From NCBI GenBank assembly GCA_013339765.2, contig CM023454.1, positions 60,217,860 to 60,281,859 of the forward strand: a stretch of 64,000 nucleotides of DNA, given 5' to 3'. Source of the DNA: Haemaphysalis longicornis. Taxonomy: Eukaryota > Arthropoda > Arachnida > Ixodida > Ixodidae. The stretch's first letter is position 1; each line of letters begins with the position of its first letter. The translations under genes were made by a program, and so were the position numbers. This document shows positions 10,251 to 21,830 of the stretch, in pieces. Below the pieces are notes generated by a model. It saw only the letters and a program-made list of their open reading frames with translations, made no database searches and was not told where the DNA came from.

Positions 10251-11760
10251 TTTCGATGGGTCTGCGAGAGTGAATAATATTGTTACAGGGCAACGGTAAA
10301 CAATGCCTCACAGCCCCTTGACCGAAGAACGATTACGGCAACGACGACGTTCCTGGCGCGCATCTTGAGCGATCTCGGTGTCATGGCCGCTATGCCCATT
10401 CTGTAAATAGATGGCTTCACCCCATCCCATTATTCGTCACATCTGTGTCGTTCCGCCATGTAACAATAATGCGCATTATGGTTCGGATGCGCAATGGCTG
10501 CCGTTGTCAAGTTCGGCTGCCTGTACTGTTTTACCGAAGAATGTTTCGGCTGCCGTGAGGTGAGGGGTTAGGCGTGATCTTCTTCCCGACGACACCTTCC
10601 ATTACGAGTCGGAGCAAATGAGAATGCTGACACGATCCTCCATGTTAGGTGTCGGCCAGCCGAACGTCTGCAGCAGGCAGGCTGCGTCCTGCCGTCTTAC
10701 TGAGGGCATCTGCGTTTACAGGAAGACTTGTCATGGCGCCAATTCGGGGACCTCCATAGCATCGACGGTGATGCGTCTCCCGTCATGCTGACTCGTAAGA
10801 GTGATTGCAACGCGGTTGCAACGCACGGATGACCTCGGACGGGAGTCTCCGAAATAACGAGCCACAAGTCCTCGACACACTGAACTGGGCAACGCAAGGT
10901 ACGTGACAGGTCACGCGGAATAAACGTGCGCTGACTACCAGAATACAACTAGCAGCTTGTGGCTTGCTCCTATTACCCCCGTCCTCCCGGTTCGCGGGTA
11001 GATTCGTGCCGCGCTGCAGTCCCCAGGCGAAACGGACATGACGGTAAGAGTTGACGGTAAGAGTAAGAGTTGCATTGTTGGGCGCGCTGACTTGACCCGC
11101 TCTGGCCGTTCGAACTCGTTTTTTCGCAGCTCCCTCCGGTGGGTGTGCTATAGCGCAGAGAACTGTGAGATGCCCTTGGGAGCAATGAACGCAAACGTAC
11201 GACCTCGACGCTGCAGCACCGGGCAAAGTGAACCTTCGAGCCGCAAAAGAAGCAGCGTCCACCGGTTTGTAATTTTGGGTGATTTTCTTGAGGCGACTTC
11301 TGAAACGTGCGGTCAGCTATATGTTGGTCTGCTGCACATAGAGGAGAATCCTACTGTGATGGTTGGGACCGTGGTTCTGCCCTCGTTGGAGGCAGAGAAG
11401 CAACGGCTGGTAAGTAGCAACCGAATCAGAGGTTGGGGCTTCGCGCTTTTCATGCTGGCGCCGCGCTGAAATCCTGAGATCGTAGGAGTGGCCTTCCTCG
11501 CCGACTTCTACCTGGATGCACAGGAAGTCCAGTATCTTGTCCACTTGCTACGCCCTTTCCTAGGACTCGGCTCTCTTGCTTACTTGCCTCGCACTTTCGG
11601 ACGAACTGGCTGCTCTGTCCGACAAAGATGTCTTCTTAACCCTCTGCCGGCAGAGGATCCCGAGGCCGGGTGGCAGGGCCATCATCAGTAGAGAATGGAG
11701 GGCCACCACGTACTCTGTTGCCGCCACCCCCAGAATTTTAAGAGCGCTTACAGAGAAGAT
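10251..11760 (-). pseudogene. BEL/Pao gag C-terminus and protease region, heavily decayed
   Basis: By position this should hold the zinc knuckles and aspartic protease of the BEL/Pao element. Only scattered cysteine-rich and arginine-rich frames remain (for example 10783-11262), and I cannot place a D-S/T-G protease motif with confidence. It is included so that the gap between gag and reverse transcriptase is accounted for. Confidence 0.5.
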
Positions 11761-11766
11761 ATCAGG

Positions 11767-12351
11767 TTACGGAAGTCTCCGAGCTTTTCGACCTCTGAAG
11801 AGCTCCGCACAGGGCCAAGGCGAGCAAGCTGTCAATATGGTCCTCAACGAGCAGGTCGGCCCGGCCAAATCGGCGGGGAGGGTGTTTATCGGCACATCAG
11901 TCTTGGCATCCGCGAGTCGGATCCCTTCTCTTGCTGTCTTCGCCTTGCCCGTTAAGTAAAATGTCAAACACTTGAAGTTCTCGATTCGAGTGAAGGGAGG
12001 GTTGCTATGAATGGTGGCATCGTAATGGTCCCAAAATCTTGCTAGCTCCCCCGGCCACCTGAAAATGTCGGGATTTGCAGCTAGGGCAGCGTGGCGAAGC
12101 GCGTACTGGTGACAACGGGAGAGACCGCCGGCTGACACAAGGTGGCACCCGAGGCCTCTTTCGGGCAATCTCCCGTTTCCGAATACCCAGCGAGAGCGTG
12201 TGGCCACAAGGCCCACGGGCCTTGTGGCAAAATCGACACGCGTCCTAATGTCCACAACCTTAGCATCGTTATCCCACGAGGCAACCAGTTGTGCCTCGAA
12301 GTCCTCCCCTCTGAGGCCCTCCTGAACCTTCTAGTCCAGAGCTTTCATCTC
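11767..12351 (-). pseudogene. BEL/Pao gag remnant
   Basis: The frame contains F-W-D-H-Y-D-A-T-I-H, then F-K-C-L-T-F-Y-L-T-G-K-A and G-I-R-L-A-D-A, a strongly conserved stretch of BEL/Pao gag. Upstream a possible start (ATGAAAGC near 12344-12351) opens a frame with G-L-R-G-E-D-F-E-A-Q-L-V-A-S. The pieces are joined by at least one frameshift near 12110-12250. Confidence 0.75.
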
Positions 12352-12523
12352 TTATAACCTCATGTTTATGAAGTTCAGCTGCCCTTGTGGAGCAACCACA
12401 GGCGTGGCCGGATCCAGCAGCAGGGATGCAGTGGCGGCAATTTCCTTGCTTCTAGCAGCCCGAACCGCAGCACTGTGGCGGTGGACCATGTCTATGGCTG
12501 GACACTTGCCAAAACCAGTCGAC

Positions 12524-12646
12524 CGACAGCCGATCGCCCGTTCATTGGGCTGGTCACGCGAACTGCTCCAGCGCGAGCTGGGCCCGTGCCCCCGTTCCTG
12601 TTCAGCGGCCTCTTTATTGTCATCATCATTGTCGTTCTTCGAAACG
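12524..12646 (-). repeat. 5' LTR remnant of the BEL/Pao element
   Basis: It aligns with 6817-6944 (shared minus-strand words GAACGACAATGATGATG and GCCCAGCTCGC). It contains ACAATAAAGAGG, a possible polyadenylation signal. The inner boundary and primer-binding site are not clear. Confidence 0.6.
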
Positions 12647-13285
12647 AAATTTTCAAGAAAGCAATGTTTCTAGTAAAACTACGGGATTTTGGCCGCTACT
12701 GATGCTGCTGCGCACGGTGCTACAATGGCCCGATCACCATTTCGTCCGCCACTGCCGTTTCCTGTAGCGCCACCTGTAGGGGCTGGAAAGAGCGGATACC
12801 AAGCAACGAAATTTAAAAAGGAGCGAGTGAGATAATATCAAGGTATACAGGAGTTGCCAAGAGGTTTTGATAAATGGGCTCTTAATTGGGGTTTTTGAAT
12901 AGGTTTTTTATTACATTACTACCTATACTACTATATTTTAGGTGCCTCGACGACCTCAGCATTATATGTCTGTTCACTTTTCACGTCTTGATTTTTTTAC
13001 AATGGTAACTGTGAGCAGGGATCATATGGACACGAGTATACCTATATAAAATGTCTGGTTAAAATTGTCCTTGAAATGACTGTACTACGCGTGCGTATGT
13101 ACGTTTAAATCCTTTCTTCCATATCCCCGTAGCCACTCCTTCATTTAAATTTAATAAAAAGCAGGAGAGCTTTACATCTCTGTGGAACCGCAAACTACGG
13201 CCGCTAAATACTAACTCGACCCGGCTAGCTGGTGACCTACGAGTGCTGGTCATCGACAGAGGCAGTGAAATGTATGAGAGGAACT
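12647..13285. other. Unassigned sequence
   Basis: AT-rich with a small GC-rich block near 12705-12800. No domain or repeat is recognised. Confidence 0.4.
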
Positions 13286-13289
13286 AAGT

Positions 13290-13600
13290 GCTTCCGATGT
13301 CCCACTGCTCCGGACCAATGCGCATGTTCGAGTCGCCCACAATGGTGACTCGCCGCTCCCTCGGTTCTTTTAGCTGAGCGGGTGTTTTTGCCGCTGAGGC
13401 TTTCACGCTGATTGCCTCTGCGTAGCTCTTGCCCGGCGATGACCGCTTCCCTTCTTCCACGACAGCGGTAGGCCCGTCTCCATGACCAACGCTGTCATCT
13501 CAGCCCGCTGGCTCATGCTCGGTGGCCCTGGCTTTTTCTTGTGTTCCTGCCTCGGAGCCAGGTGCATTCGGTGCGTATCGAACTACAGAAGCGCCACACA
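13290..13600 (-). pseudogene. Second copy of the LINE ORF1 (SGNH-like), fragment
   Basis: On the minus strand the frame reads K-S-Y-A-E-A-I-S, then K-T-P-A-Q-L-K-E-P-R-E-R, then V-T-I-V-G-D-S-N-M-R. This is the same order as the copy at 2290, but here the G-D-S-N block is in frame with the upstream linker. A stop codon follows shortly after (around 13285-13290). The upstream part (13440-13600) encodes a charged, proline-poor linker. Only the N-terminal half of the ORF1 protein is present. Confidence 0.65.
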
Positions 13601-14789
13601 GCCGCCAAATGTGGATGTGCACCCTGTCAGATGAAGGAATAATTTCCTATTTTTAGGGGTTGATTTGGCTTAGAATCGCAAGTGCAGCATAAAACCTCCA
13701 AATGGTCCCACGCAGGTTGGAAAAATTACTGAACCGCCCTACGGCCCTGCGATGGAAAAAAAATAGCCTAAATGCCCTATATCTAGGGCGACAACAGTCC
13801 AGTTGACAAAACTGGCTTTATGCCCGTAGCCGAGAGTTGCTGGGTGTTATTCCTAGCGCCATCGACTAGCACACACAGATACGGCGGTAGCAACCCATTC
13901 ACTTAAGCACCGTTGCTATGCGGCGACAAATGCTTTCTCGCCCTGCTTACCAGCTGAAAAATAGCTCCTTTATAAAAAACAAAAGCTGTTTGTCGATTTA
14001 AACTTTACCTGAGGCTAAGAATAAACAAATTCAGTGCGAAATCAACTATTTAGTACCCAAAATAGCACCGATGAATTAGCGACGAAGCTGTTTTTGGTGC
14101 GAAGCCGTAGGGTAGGGTGCCGCCATGTTGTTCCGCTCTACATTTGGATGGAAAGTGAAGATCGCAACGTGAAATTTTAAACTTCGCGTACGTCTGTAGG
14201 ACTCGCGTAGGCCCTTCGCATTCAAGCATGCACACTCGTTTCCAGTGAAAGCTCTACGTATGCGGAGCTTCCACGTACATGTATCTAAATCTAGATAGTG
14301 CCGGTGGGATCGTTGCCGCCAGGCAGCTATGGCGTTGGAAATTCATGGAGTAGCCCGTAGGCGGCATTTCCCAGATTGCGCAACCTTATCCAGCTCTGGG
14401 GTTCCCGGCTTCTCGAAAGGAAACATCCCCAATGTTTTATTTACCGGATAGCCCCGCACAACAAATTTCTGCAGTAGCTGGTATTTTAAAGTGAAGCTTT
14501 AGTGTCTTCACTTCTACCGTAGTAGTGCAATACGCCATGCACAAAAGCAAATTTTCAATGACGATGATGTTGAATAAATTAGGGCGAAAGGGAAAGAAGC
14601 GAACGCTTCCCGTTGGCAGAAATAAACACGTGTTCCTACTGTTACAAAGCCGCTTTCTATCCAATGCGTGCATGGATAGACACCGCTTTATACAGTATCC
14701 AGCGCGGGGCAGCGAAGCGAAAGCATGCCCCGGGGCTGGCGTCTGCAACCCCCTTTTCTTTGGTGCGACAACATTACTATTTCTTTCAA
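13601..14789. other. Unassigned sequence
   Basis: No recognisable element or gene. CCCTATATCTAGGG at 13776-13789 is a short imperfect palindrome. Chance open frames are present at 14437-14748 on both strands. Confidence 0.4.
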
Positions 14790-15222
14790 ATCATCATCAT
14801 CATCATCATCACCAGCCTATGTACGCCCACTGCAGAGATAAGGCCTTTCTAATTATCCTTCAGTTATTCCGGTCCTGTGCCAAGTGTGGCCAATTTATCC
14901 CCGCAAACCTCTTGATCTCCTCGGCCCATCTAACTTTCTGCCGCCCCCTGCAACGCTTCCTTTTCTAGGGATCCACTCGGTTACGCTTAATGACCAGCGG
15001 TTATCTTGCCTTCGCATTACATGTCCTGCACACGTCCATTTCTTCTTCCTAATCTCCAGTAATATATCCTTAACACGCATTTGTTCCCTGACCCAACTCT
15101 CTTCTTGACCCTTAATGTTACACCTATCATTTTCTGCTCCATTGCCCGCTGAGTCGTTCTCAATTTAAGTTGAACCCTCTTATTGAGCCACCAAGTTTAT
15201 GCCCCGTAGGTGAGTACCGGTA
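14790..15222 (-). mobile_element. RTE-type LINE, 3' end fragment
   Basis: The minus strand encodes V-K-D-I-L-L-E-I, then K-K-W-T-C-A-G-H-V-M-R-R and R-W-S-L-S-V-T-E-W-I-P-R. This is the C-terminus of an RTE reverse transcriptase. It matches the copy at 56638-56889 at about 80% by eye. The 3' UTR word CAGTGGGCGTACATAGGCTGGTGATG leads into a (TGA)n tail at 14791-14811, as in the larger RTE copy. Everything upstream of about 15222 is missing, a typical 5' truncation. Confidence 0.85.
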
Positions 15223-15884
15223 ATATGAGTACCGTAAGGAAGTTGAGTAAGATGAGTAAGACGGTACGCTTGAAACACAAGTTTTCTTGAAGACGTCTTC
15301 AAACAGCCTGAAACCGCTACAATAGTCTACCTCTACATGAAGACATCTTGCAAACGTTCACCGCTAGCAGTTCTGAGAAGTTTATTTGTAAACGTGTGAA
15401 AGATGTCTTGCTGAGAACAACACAAGCATATGCTATACCAAGAGGTTTTAAAAACGTCGCTTGAGAGAGGCTTATTGTTTTTTACCCGTCTTGACACTTT
15501 AAAAGCACTCATAATAAATTTACTAGAAATGCTTTCCTTGACATTTCCGCTTAAATACGTCTGAACACGTCCCATCTCAAAACAAATTTAGGCCCACACA
15601 TGCTTTACACTTCTGTAGTAAAAAATCTCGACATCCAACTTCACCAAGAAATTACCAACATTTCCTATCTCAACTATGCTTTTTAAAAACATCCAAGCCA
15701 GATTTTTTCTTTGTGATCCATTTTACCCACCGTGGATCTTGAAATCTGATGATTCAATAAAATCACTGCAGCTATTTTTCAGGTTAAGGCCTTGATTGTT
15801 GTAAATTGTGCTTCTAAAACCACCTTACTTTTGATTTGCGCTAGCTGGTCCTCCTCGCAATTCATGAATTGCACCCTATGCGGT
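15223..15884. other. Unassigned AT-rich sequence
   Basis: No gene or element recognised. The sequence GAGTACCGTAAGGA with repeated GAGTA words near 15212-15258 looks like local slippage. Confidence 0.4.
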
Positions 15885-16105
15885 ACTGTGAGGGCTGGGT
15901 GTGGAGGCTGGGGCATTCAGGTGGCAGGGCAAGGGAAATGGGAGGTATTTTAAGGAAAGCGGTTGTTTGAACACTATACAACACGATTGACCACACAAGA
16001 GGCGGCCACAAACGAAGCACAAACAAGCAAGCGTGTCCAAGACCTCACATGGGCCTGGAGCTGCGTGGGGCAATGGCACTGAAGGTGACGCTAGTGATCA
16101 CCCAA
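15885..16105. repeat. Left direct repeat of the 2.3 kb unit
   Basis: Patchily similar to 18030-18195 in the same orientation; see the enclosing unit. Confidence 0.4.
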
Positions 16106-16358
16106 TGACTACGGCTCATGTGGCTGCTCCCACCCCGCCTCAGTTTAGTTGACCACGTCTTGTGGACAGTAATATCCGCACATTGTCCACAATAGGCACA
16201 ACACTGATACACGCCGGGAAACACTGCCGCACGCTACACTCGTTCACCAAGTCATCTAGGTGGCTAGACAGCCAATAAGCGCATTGTACCGTTTAGGCTG
16301 GGGCTGCAGTGACTGCAGAGGTGAGTGTACACTGTCCAGCTACCTTGCACTGGCAGTT

Positions 16359-17070
16359 TCATGCACACTGAAGCGTGGTAAGGGCCTTAGCCGTGGCTTC
16401 GAGGTTCGTAAAAGGCGTACCAGTTGTCCTTAGACAGGAGGTTTCCGACACCCTCTCAAACAGTGTCATGGAGCAGCATGGGGCACACAGTATGCTACAA
16501 TTGCTACGCAGAAAGTCCTTGCTTGTTTTGTAGCCAAATGCTGAATGGTCGATGCTGCTGCAAACTTTCGGGCATGGGCTTTGTCCAGATGAAGTACATC
16601 GATGCCACTCACGAAGTGGTGAGCAAGGTGTGGCACAAGTTGTCCTTGGTCTCTTATGGTACCACACATGGCTCCAGTTGGGCGTTGGCTGCTGCACAGG
16701 TCGCGGCTGGTTGGTGCTGCTGACGGGCTTGGATCCTGTAGGTGGCTGGCTCACATGCGTTTTTCACTTTTTCTGTCAATGGACAAAGTTTTCAGCATGC
16801 TGGGCTTGCTGTTGGCGGGGCTGAAAGTAGTTGGCAGGTGGTTCACCGACGGTATGAACTCTTCCTGGCTGTTGAAGGAATTGTGTATCTGCTTGACTTC
16901 TTTTGTGAGAACTGGCCTGACAGAACGTTGTTTCGCCACCCACCCGCGTCAAGCGCACGGCATCCGGGAGGCTCAGAAGGAAGCGCAGGGGGCCACAGAA
17001 GCCGTACTGTTTGAATGGAAGCTACTGGCTTTTACTTGTTTTGAATTCGCACAGAAGCTGTTGAGTTAGC
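16359..17070 (-). pseudogene. Interior open frames of the 2.3 kb unit, function unknown
   Basis: The minus strand is open for long stretches in overlapping frames (for example 16359-16754, and 16466-16669 with H-L-D-K-A-H-A-R-K-F-A-A-A-S-T). The words look protein-like rather than random, but I cannot link them to a family with confidence. I considered P-element/THAP-type transposase because of the context of basic residues, but no diagnostic motif is visible. Confidence 0.25.
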
Positions 17071-17591
17071 GGTTGCTTGGCTGCGATAAGCAAGGCACGG
17101 ATGATGGCTTTGATTGTAGCTCATTCTATTCCCCTTTGAAAGCCATGGTTCACTAGGTCCCCTGAGTTTTCACGAACTGCTTGCCTTCTGCATCGTACTG
17201 GTATGACCTTACCATTTTAGGGAAACGCGCTAGCAGGTAAACACGGAGCTCCATATCAGTGATATGGTCAAAATGGCAAGCGAAAACAGCTGTGGCAAGC
17301 AAAAACAGCACTGTGTTCGGCCCATATACCTATTATCACTGCGTGCTGGCTGCGAAGCGGGACGGCGCGCGAACACCGCGTCGGATGCGATGGTGTCATG
17401 CGACAGGTGCACTTCTTGAGGGCAATGTTTGGGCTACTAACACTTGCCATGGCGGCTGCTTTGGCGAAGACAACGGATCATGTCACAGGCAGTCTTTGGC
17501 ACTGGGTCTGGTAAGGGTAAGTACCGTGGCTGGGTCTAGCGTCAAAGGCACCACGGCGAACGATGCAGATGCCTTCGCTTCAACCCGGGGG

Positions 17592-17700
17592 CTAGCTTCA
17601 TTCTGCTGCTAAATATCGGCTTCCAGTCGCCGAATAAGCTCTTCTTTGAAACCTGCAGTGTCCAGCTGTCGCCATGCCAATTCTTTCGTATGAGGTCGAT
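17592..17700 (-). pseudogene. SAP-like motif, fragment
   Basis: The minus-strand frame contains E-L-A-W-R-Q-L-D-T-A-G-F-K-E-E-L-I-R-R-L and then E-A-D-I before a stop. The pattern (helix, a Gly turn, K-x-E-L-I-x-R-L) is that of a SAP DNA-binding motif. Past the stop the same frame continues with Q-Q-N-E-A-S-P and a proline/valine-rich stretch, so the stop may be a nonsense change. SAP motifs occur in chromatin proteins and also in some retroelement gag proteins. I infer an element origin from the flanking repeats. Confidence 0.4.
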
Positions 17701-17725
17701 GAATAGGCACGGCATTGGCACTGAG

Positions 17726-17790
17726 ACGAGCCGCTCCTACACACGAGCCGCTCCTACACTCGGCGTAAAGTCCTCCGACTTTACGCCGAG
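17726..17790. repeat. 17 bp tandem duplication followed by a perfect 14 bp hairpin
   Basis: ACGAGCCGCTCCTACAC occurs twice in a row (17726-17742 and 17743-17759). CTCGGCGTAAAGTC (17759-17772) and GACTTTACGCCGAG (17777-17790) then form a perfect inverted repeat with a 4-base loop. Confidence 0.9.
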
Positions 17791-18029
17791 CCGGACACAC
17801 GCAGGCGGTCACACACAAAACACAATCTTGCTGGAGTGTCCCCCAGCAAGCAAGCGCAGACGCGCCCGAGGCGAGCGAGTGAACGGCGCAAAACGCTTGT
17901 GCGAGGAAGACAAAATTGGTGCACTCGCTGTCGAACTGGTCCAAGGGCGAAGGCCGGCTTAGTTACCGCGTTGGCGCACTTGCGTGGCGGCGTGGTTGCA
18001 CAAAGGCTCGGGCATCGACTGCGCAAGAT

Positions 18030-18195
18030 ATGAGGGCTGGGCGTGAAGGCTTGAGCATTGAAAAGGCATGGCGAGGCAAATCGGACTGCCACTGAGCAAC
18101 AGTGAACCACGTGAACTAACGAGCCCGTCCCAGACCTTGCTTAGGCTGGAGCTGCGTCGGCGTAATGGCACTAAGGGTGGCACTAGTGATTACCT
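18030..18195. repeat. Right direct repeat of the 2.3 kb unit
   Basis: Partner of 15885-16105. The segment ACTAGTGATTACCTAGTGATTAC at its end contains a 10-base tandem duplication. Confidence 0.4.
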
Positions 18196-20306
18196 AGTGA
18201 TTACGCCATAGGCTGGCGTTCACAATGCACACATCAAGCAGCATCTTCGGCAGCTAGAAAAATGAACAGCTATTCACCCACCTGGGAACATTTGTGATAG
18301 CGAAAGTTATTTTCTACCAAAAAGGCTCGCTACCGTTCAGCGCCGCAGACAACGCTATTCTACCTTTCTTGGAAATAACTCGTTGCTTCCTTGCTTCACA
18401 CAGTGCCGAAGATAGGCAGAGTGCCCGATAACACATGCGCAAAGTACCGAAGACTTAAAGAAGCATTTTTACAGGCGCAAGTCCAATTGATCCAATCCCA
18501 AAATTGTAGAACCAAACCGCAGCAAACTTCAAAAAGTGCGCGCTCAGCGGTCACTCAAAAAAAGATAAAAAGCCGTTAAAATTGTAAGTAAAGCAGTAAT
18601 TTAGTGCATTTCATAAAAACTTCACTTATGAAACGTTTTTTTTTCTTTTTATTATGCCGAAATATTTTGTTTCTTAGTTAGGGCGTTTGTAGTAGTAGCT
18701 TTCAGCACCACCAGGGGTTCCTCTGTCACTTCAATTCAAACACAACAACCGTTGGTCGCATTGGTAGGTCCAATGTGGTTCCTCTTGCGTTTGTAAGGTT
18801 GTTTGCGCAAAAATTGCCTTTGAGAGAGTAAATAGGTAAATGGTGTTTTAAATGCATGTCCAAAATACCTTGCTCAAGCCTTTGTATGCGTGAAAACTGC
18901 CACGGTTCCCCAAGCGTATGCAAACGACTCGGCACGAACAAAGGTGAGTAGCTGCTAGCGTAATAAGTAGTAGTTTCTTGCGGTCGTCGTTAATGAGTTA
19001 TTATTGCACAGTACCGTAGTTTGGCGAACTCTGTGCGCAGTACACGCCGGTGCCCAGCGCCACAATTTGTGAAGAAGTACACACTTGGGCTTGCAAACTT
19101 TTGACATTACCTTTCTCGTTAAAGAAAACTGTTGAAACGGTACAAGCAGTACAACGAATGCACAGGCTATCAGGCGAGCTCGAGCTCAGCCTTTATGAAA
19201 TAGTGATGCACAAAACATTGAGACATAAATTTCGGTGATGTCGCAGCACAACCATGGAGTGCAACGGAAATCGCTATTAAGGCAAAATGGGGAGGGAGCT
19301 TGTGTACTTTTTTATAGTTGGCACCTTTCATGCTGTAACCCCGTTTTTCTTGTTTTTCGCTCACATTCTCAGATTATATATGACTCACTAACCAAGAAGA
19401 AATATTAGTTAACGAAAGCGTCAAAGTCAGAACACGTTGACCTGACAGAGTAGTAGTGTCTTCCAGGCTCGTCGCAATGTCTGTTGTGACTGCTGCCAAG
19501 ATGACACTTACAAAAAAAAAGCAAGAAGTTTGTAGTAAGTCCGCATGTACGCAATGTTTCTCACAGATTCTGGAAAATAGCCAGTAGATACCGCGCGTTA
19601 CTACAGAGACTGAATCCGAAATCGTTTGTAAGGTCCCTTTTATGTGATAGAATCCTACATAGGCCAATGCGTTTAGGACCAAAGTTTAGCGTATGGACAT
19701 TAAAAATACTTGACAGTTGTAGCGCATTATGGTGCGTCCGCAAACTAAAACTCAACAATACAATAATCCTACTCACATAACTCCAAAGAAAATAATGGAA
19801 ATTATGGAGGAATTGTCGTTGTTCCGAAATAAAGTGTTGGGGCTAACACACCGTCTATTTCCAAAAACTCGTATGAAATGCATGTCGTGCGATTTTGTAA
19901 TCTGGACCAAAAATAAAGCTGGAAAGGGACCAATTAAAGGGAATTTGCATTGCCACTGACCGTTATCATATCTCCATGCTGCATTTATTGTTGATGTGAT
20001 GGGCATATTTAGTGAATTTCTGTCTGAGCTAAAAATGAAGCTGCTTATTCCATTTTACTGCTTGTTCCATTTTAGTTGTCTCCTGTCACAAAAAACAGTA
20101 TCCCAAAAGGAGAATGGCATATTAGCTAGCTGCAAAAGTGTGTTTATGAAGAAAGTTTGCAATGGTATTGGTAGTTTCTGAGATATTTTAGTTTTCTTCT
20201 GCTAACTCAAATTTGAGTTATGGATATTACCGGACCTTCGCTAAATATTGTGTGCAGGTTCAAGACCCTGTTAACTCGAGATAACAAGTTTTGCTTACCT
20301 TAAGTT
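18196..20306. other. Unassigned AT-rich sequence
   Basis: Intron- or intergenic-like DNA with short chance frames on both strands. No element end, tRNA or domain is recognised. Confidence 0.45.
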
Positions 20307-20507
20307 TCAAACAGCTTTAGGGCTCAGTGCTTTATTTGTGTACACTTTATTAAATCGGATTTTTTCCGGCATCTGGATGGCGCGTTCAGGGTGCCTTTTC
20401 AAGCCCTGGATGTGAACAAGGCTGCCTAGGGGTTGTCGCTGATCAACCTGTCCATGTGTGAGTAGGCCAAGCCGCGCTTGCACAGGGTCAATAAGGACGT
20501 TTCTCAT
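20307..20507 (-). CDS. Weak candidate terminal exon, unknown product
   Basis: On the minus strand GGTTACCTTCTGTAG (near 20508-20522) could be a splice acceptor just before an ATG. The frame that follows is 66 codons long. It includes Q-A-R-L-G-L-L-T-H-G-Q-V-D-Q-R-Q and ends at a stop. Composition is slightly coding-like, but no family is recognised and a chance open frame is possible. Confidence 0.15.
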   Translation of the reverse strand: MRNVLIDPVQARLGLLTHGQVDQRQPLGSLVHIQGLKRHPERAIQMPEKIRFNKVYTNKALSPKAV

Positions 20508-21059
20508 CTACAGAAGGTAACCACTTTTTTGTGTATAGCTGATGTTGCAATTAGAATTTTCCTTGCAGACCCATGATGTGTTTACAGTGCAATTAACTGG
20601 TTATGCTGGGTGCACCAGGTTTTGGCAGGATGTGGTATGCGATTTGTATGCAATAAATGAGAGATGCTGTGAAATTGGTGCTCGCTGCTCTTCGTGTTAC
20701 TGCCTTGCATACAGCTGCCATGGTGTCTAGTTTTCTTGTCTTCAGGTTTCACCTAGGAATATTTATAACTACGTTCATTGGGTTGTTCTAGGTTGATATA
20801 TGTACTCGAGAGTGGCTTAATGTGGCGTCAAAATGATGTTAGAGCAGGAGATGACAAAGGCTTTAATTTCAGCTTCGTACCGGGGAGATCAAGTGGTTCC
20901 TTTTTAGCCAGCTCCAGGGCAATTCGACAGGCTTGCAAACCTCAGAGCTTTGTCACTTGTGGCTTAGCAATGTTTACCACACTGTTATATCATATTTTCT
21001 AATGTATATGCGTGCTTTCTCCTTCCGAATAGCTATTTGTACATATTGGGCCAGTAATC
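20508..21059. other. Unassigned sequence
   Basis: No supported feature. Confidence 0.4.
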
Positions 21060-21830
21060 ATGATATGGCCCAGGTGGTGGCCTCTGGATGGGAGGGCCCC
21101 TGGTTGGTCCCGTGCTCTGGTGGCCAAGGTGCAACTGGAAATCCCGGGCAAGCGCAGCAAACAACCGCGCCCCACTGTGGCAGCTCAGCTGGCCTGGGCC
21201 ATCGTTCGCGAGATGACCTGAAGGGCCACATGCTGGTCTATTCGGACAGCTCTGTGCGGCAGCAACAGGGCTCGGCCTTAGCTGGCGCCGTGCTAGGGGA
21301 GGTCACCCGGCAGGTGCTGCTGTAGTGCGCTGTGTCCTCAGCCACAGCCGAGCTGGTGGGTGTCAGCCTGGGCCTGAGGGCAGATGAGCTGCCCTCTCGA
21401 CCAAGGCAGCCAAGGCGGCAGAGGATGATGCCTACTTGATTATCCAGCGGCACGCGTGCACCCAGCACCCGGACCCCGGGATGTGGAGAGGCCGCCGTAG
21501 CTGTGTGGGCTGCATCGCCGTCCCGACAGCAGCCCTCGGCCGTCCTGTGCCCCATGTGGGTGCCCGAGCAGAAAAACACCACCTAGCAGGTAGCTGACAG
21601 CCCTGCCTGCTGGCCATCGAGAGTGGCCTGATTTAACAACAGGTAGGCGAGCTGCTCGCCGCACGGCGGAATCTTCGGCTGCTGGACCAGCTGCTCTTGC
21701 TGCCGGGCTGTGCCAGGGAGCGGGAGAGAGTCCACAAGCCCCTGGACTCCTACCTGGACGAGTCAATAGTCATCCCCACGCATCGCCTCCCAGCCCGGTT
21801 ATTTGGAACAACATTGAGGAACGGAGGATT
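21060..21830 (+). pseudogene. LINE RNase H domain remnant
   Basis: A GC-rich island in AT-rich DNA. The plus strand encodes L-V-Y-S-D-S-S-V, then S-A-L-A-G-A-V-L, a stop, then C-A-V-S-S, A-T-A-E-L-V-G-V-S-L-G-L-R. This fits the first two catalytic regions (Asp and Glu) of the RNase H domain found at the C-terminus of I- and R1-like LINEs. Downstream to 21830 the sequence stays GC-rich but is full of stops. Neither end of the element is identified. Confidence 0.5.

Larger units (their letters stand above)
6817..12646 (-). mobile_element. Decayed BEL/Pao LTR retrotransposon
   Basis: On the minus strand the order is LTR remnant, gag, reverse transcriptase, RNase H, integrase, DUF5641-type C-terminus, polypurine tract, LTR remnant. 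That is the BEL/Pao arrangement. About 125 bases near each end are alike (6817-6944 and 12524-12646): both carry GAACGACAATGATGATG and CCCAGCTCGC on the minus strand. The body has many frameshifts and stop codons, so it cannot make protein. The total of about 5.8 kb is near the usual full length. The outer halves of the LTRs have diverged or been lost. Confidence 0.85.
15885..18195 (-). mobile_element. Unclassified 2.3 kb unit flanked by diverged direct repeats
   Basis: About 220 bases at 15885-16105 recur in the same orientation at 18030-18195. Shared words are TGAGGGCTGGG, GAGCATT/GGGCATT, CTGGAGCTGCGT and AATGGCACTAAGG/CACTGAAGG. The minus strand of both flanks reads A-F/S-T-P-S-P-H. The interior is GC-richer than its surroundings and contains a SAP-like motif (17592-17690). 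This could be an LTR-type element or a non-autonomous derivative, with the direct repeats as LTRs. I found no reverse transcriptase or transposase motif, so the class stays open. Confidence 0.35.

Noticed and set aside
16466..16669. P-element-type transposase core
   Set aside because: The peptide has some basic helical words but no aligned catalytic acids or THAP/zinc motif that I can defend.
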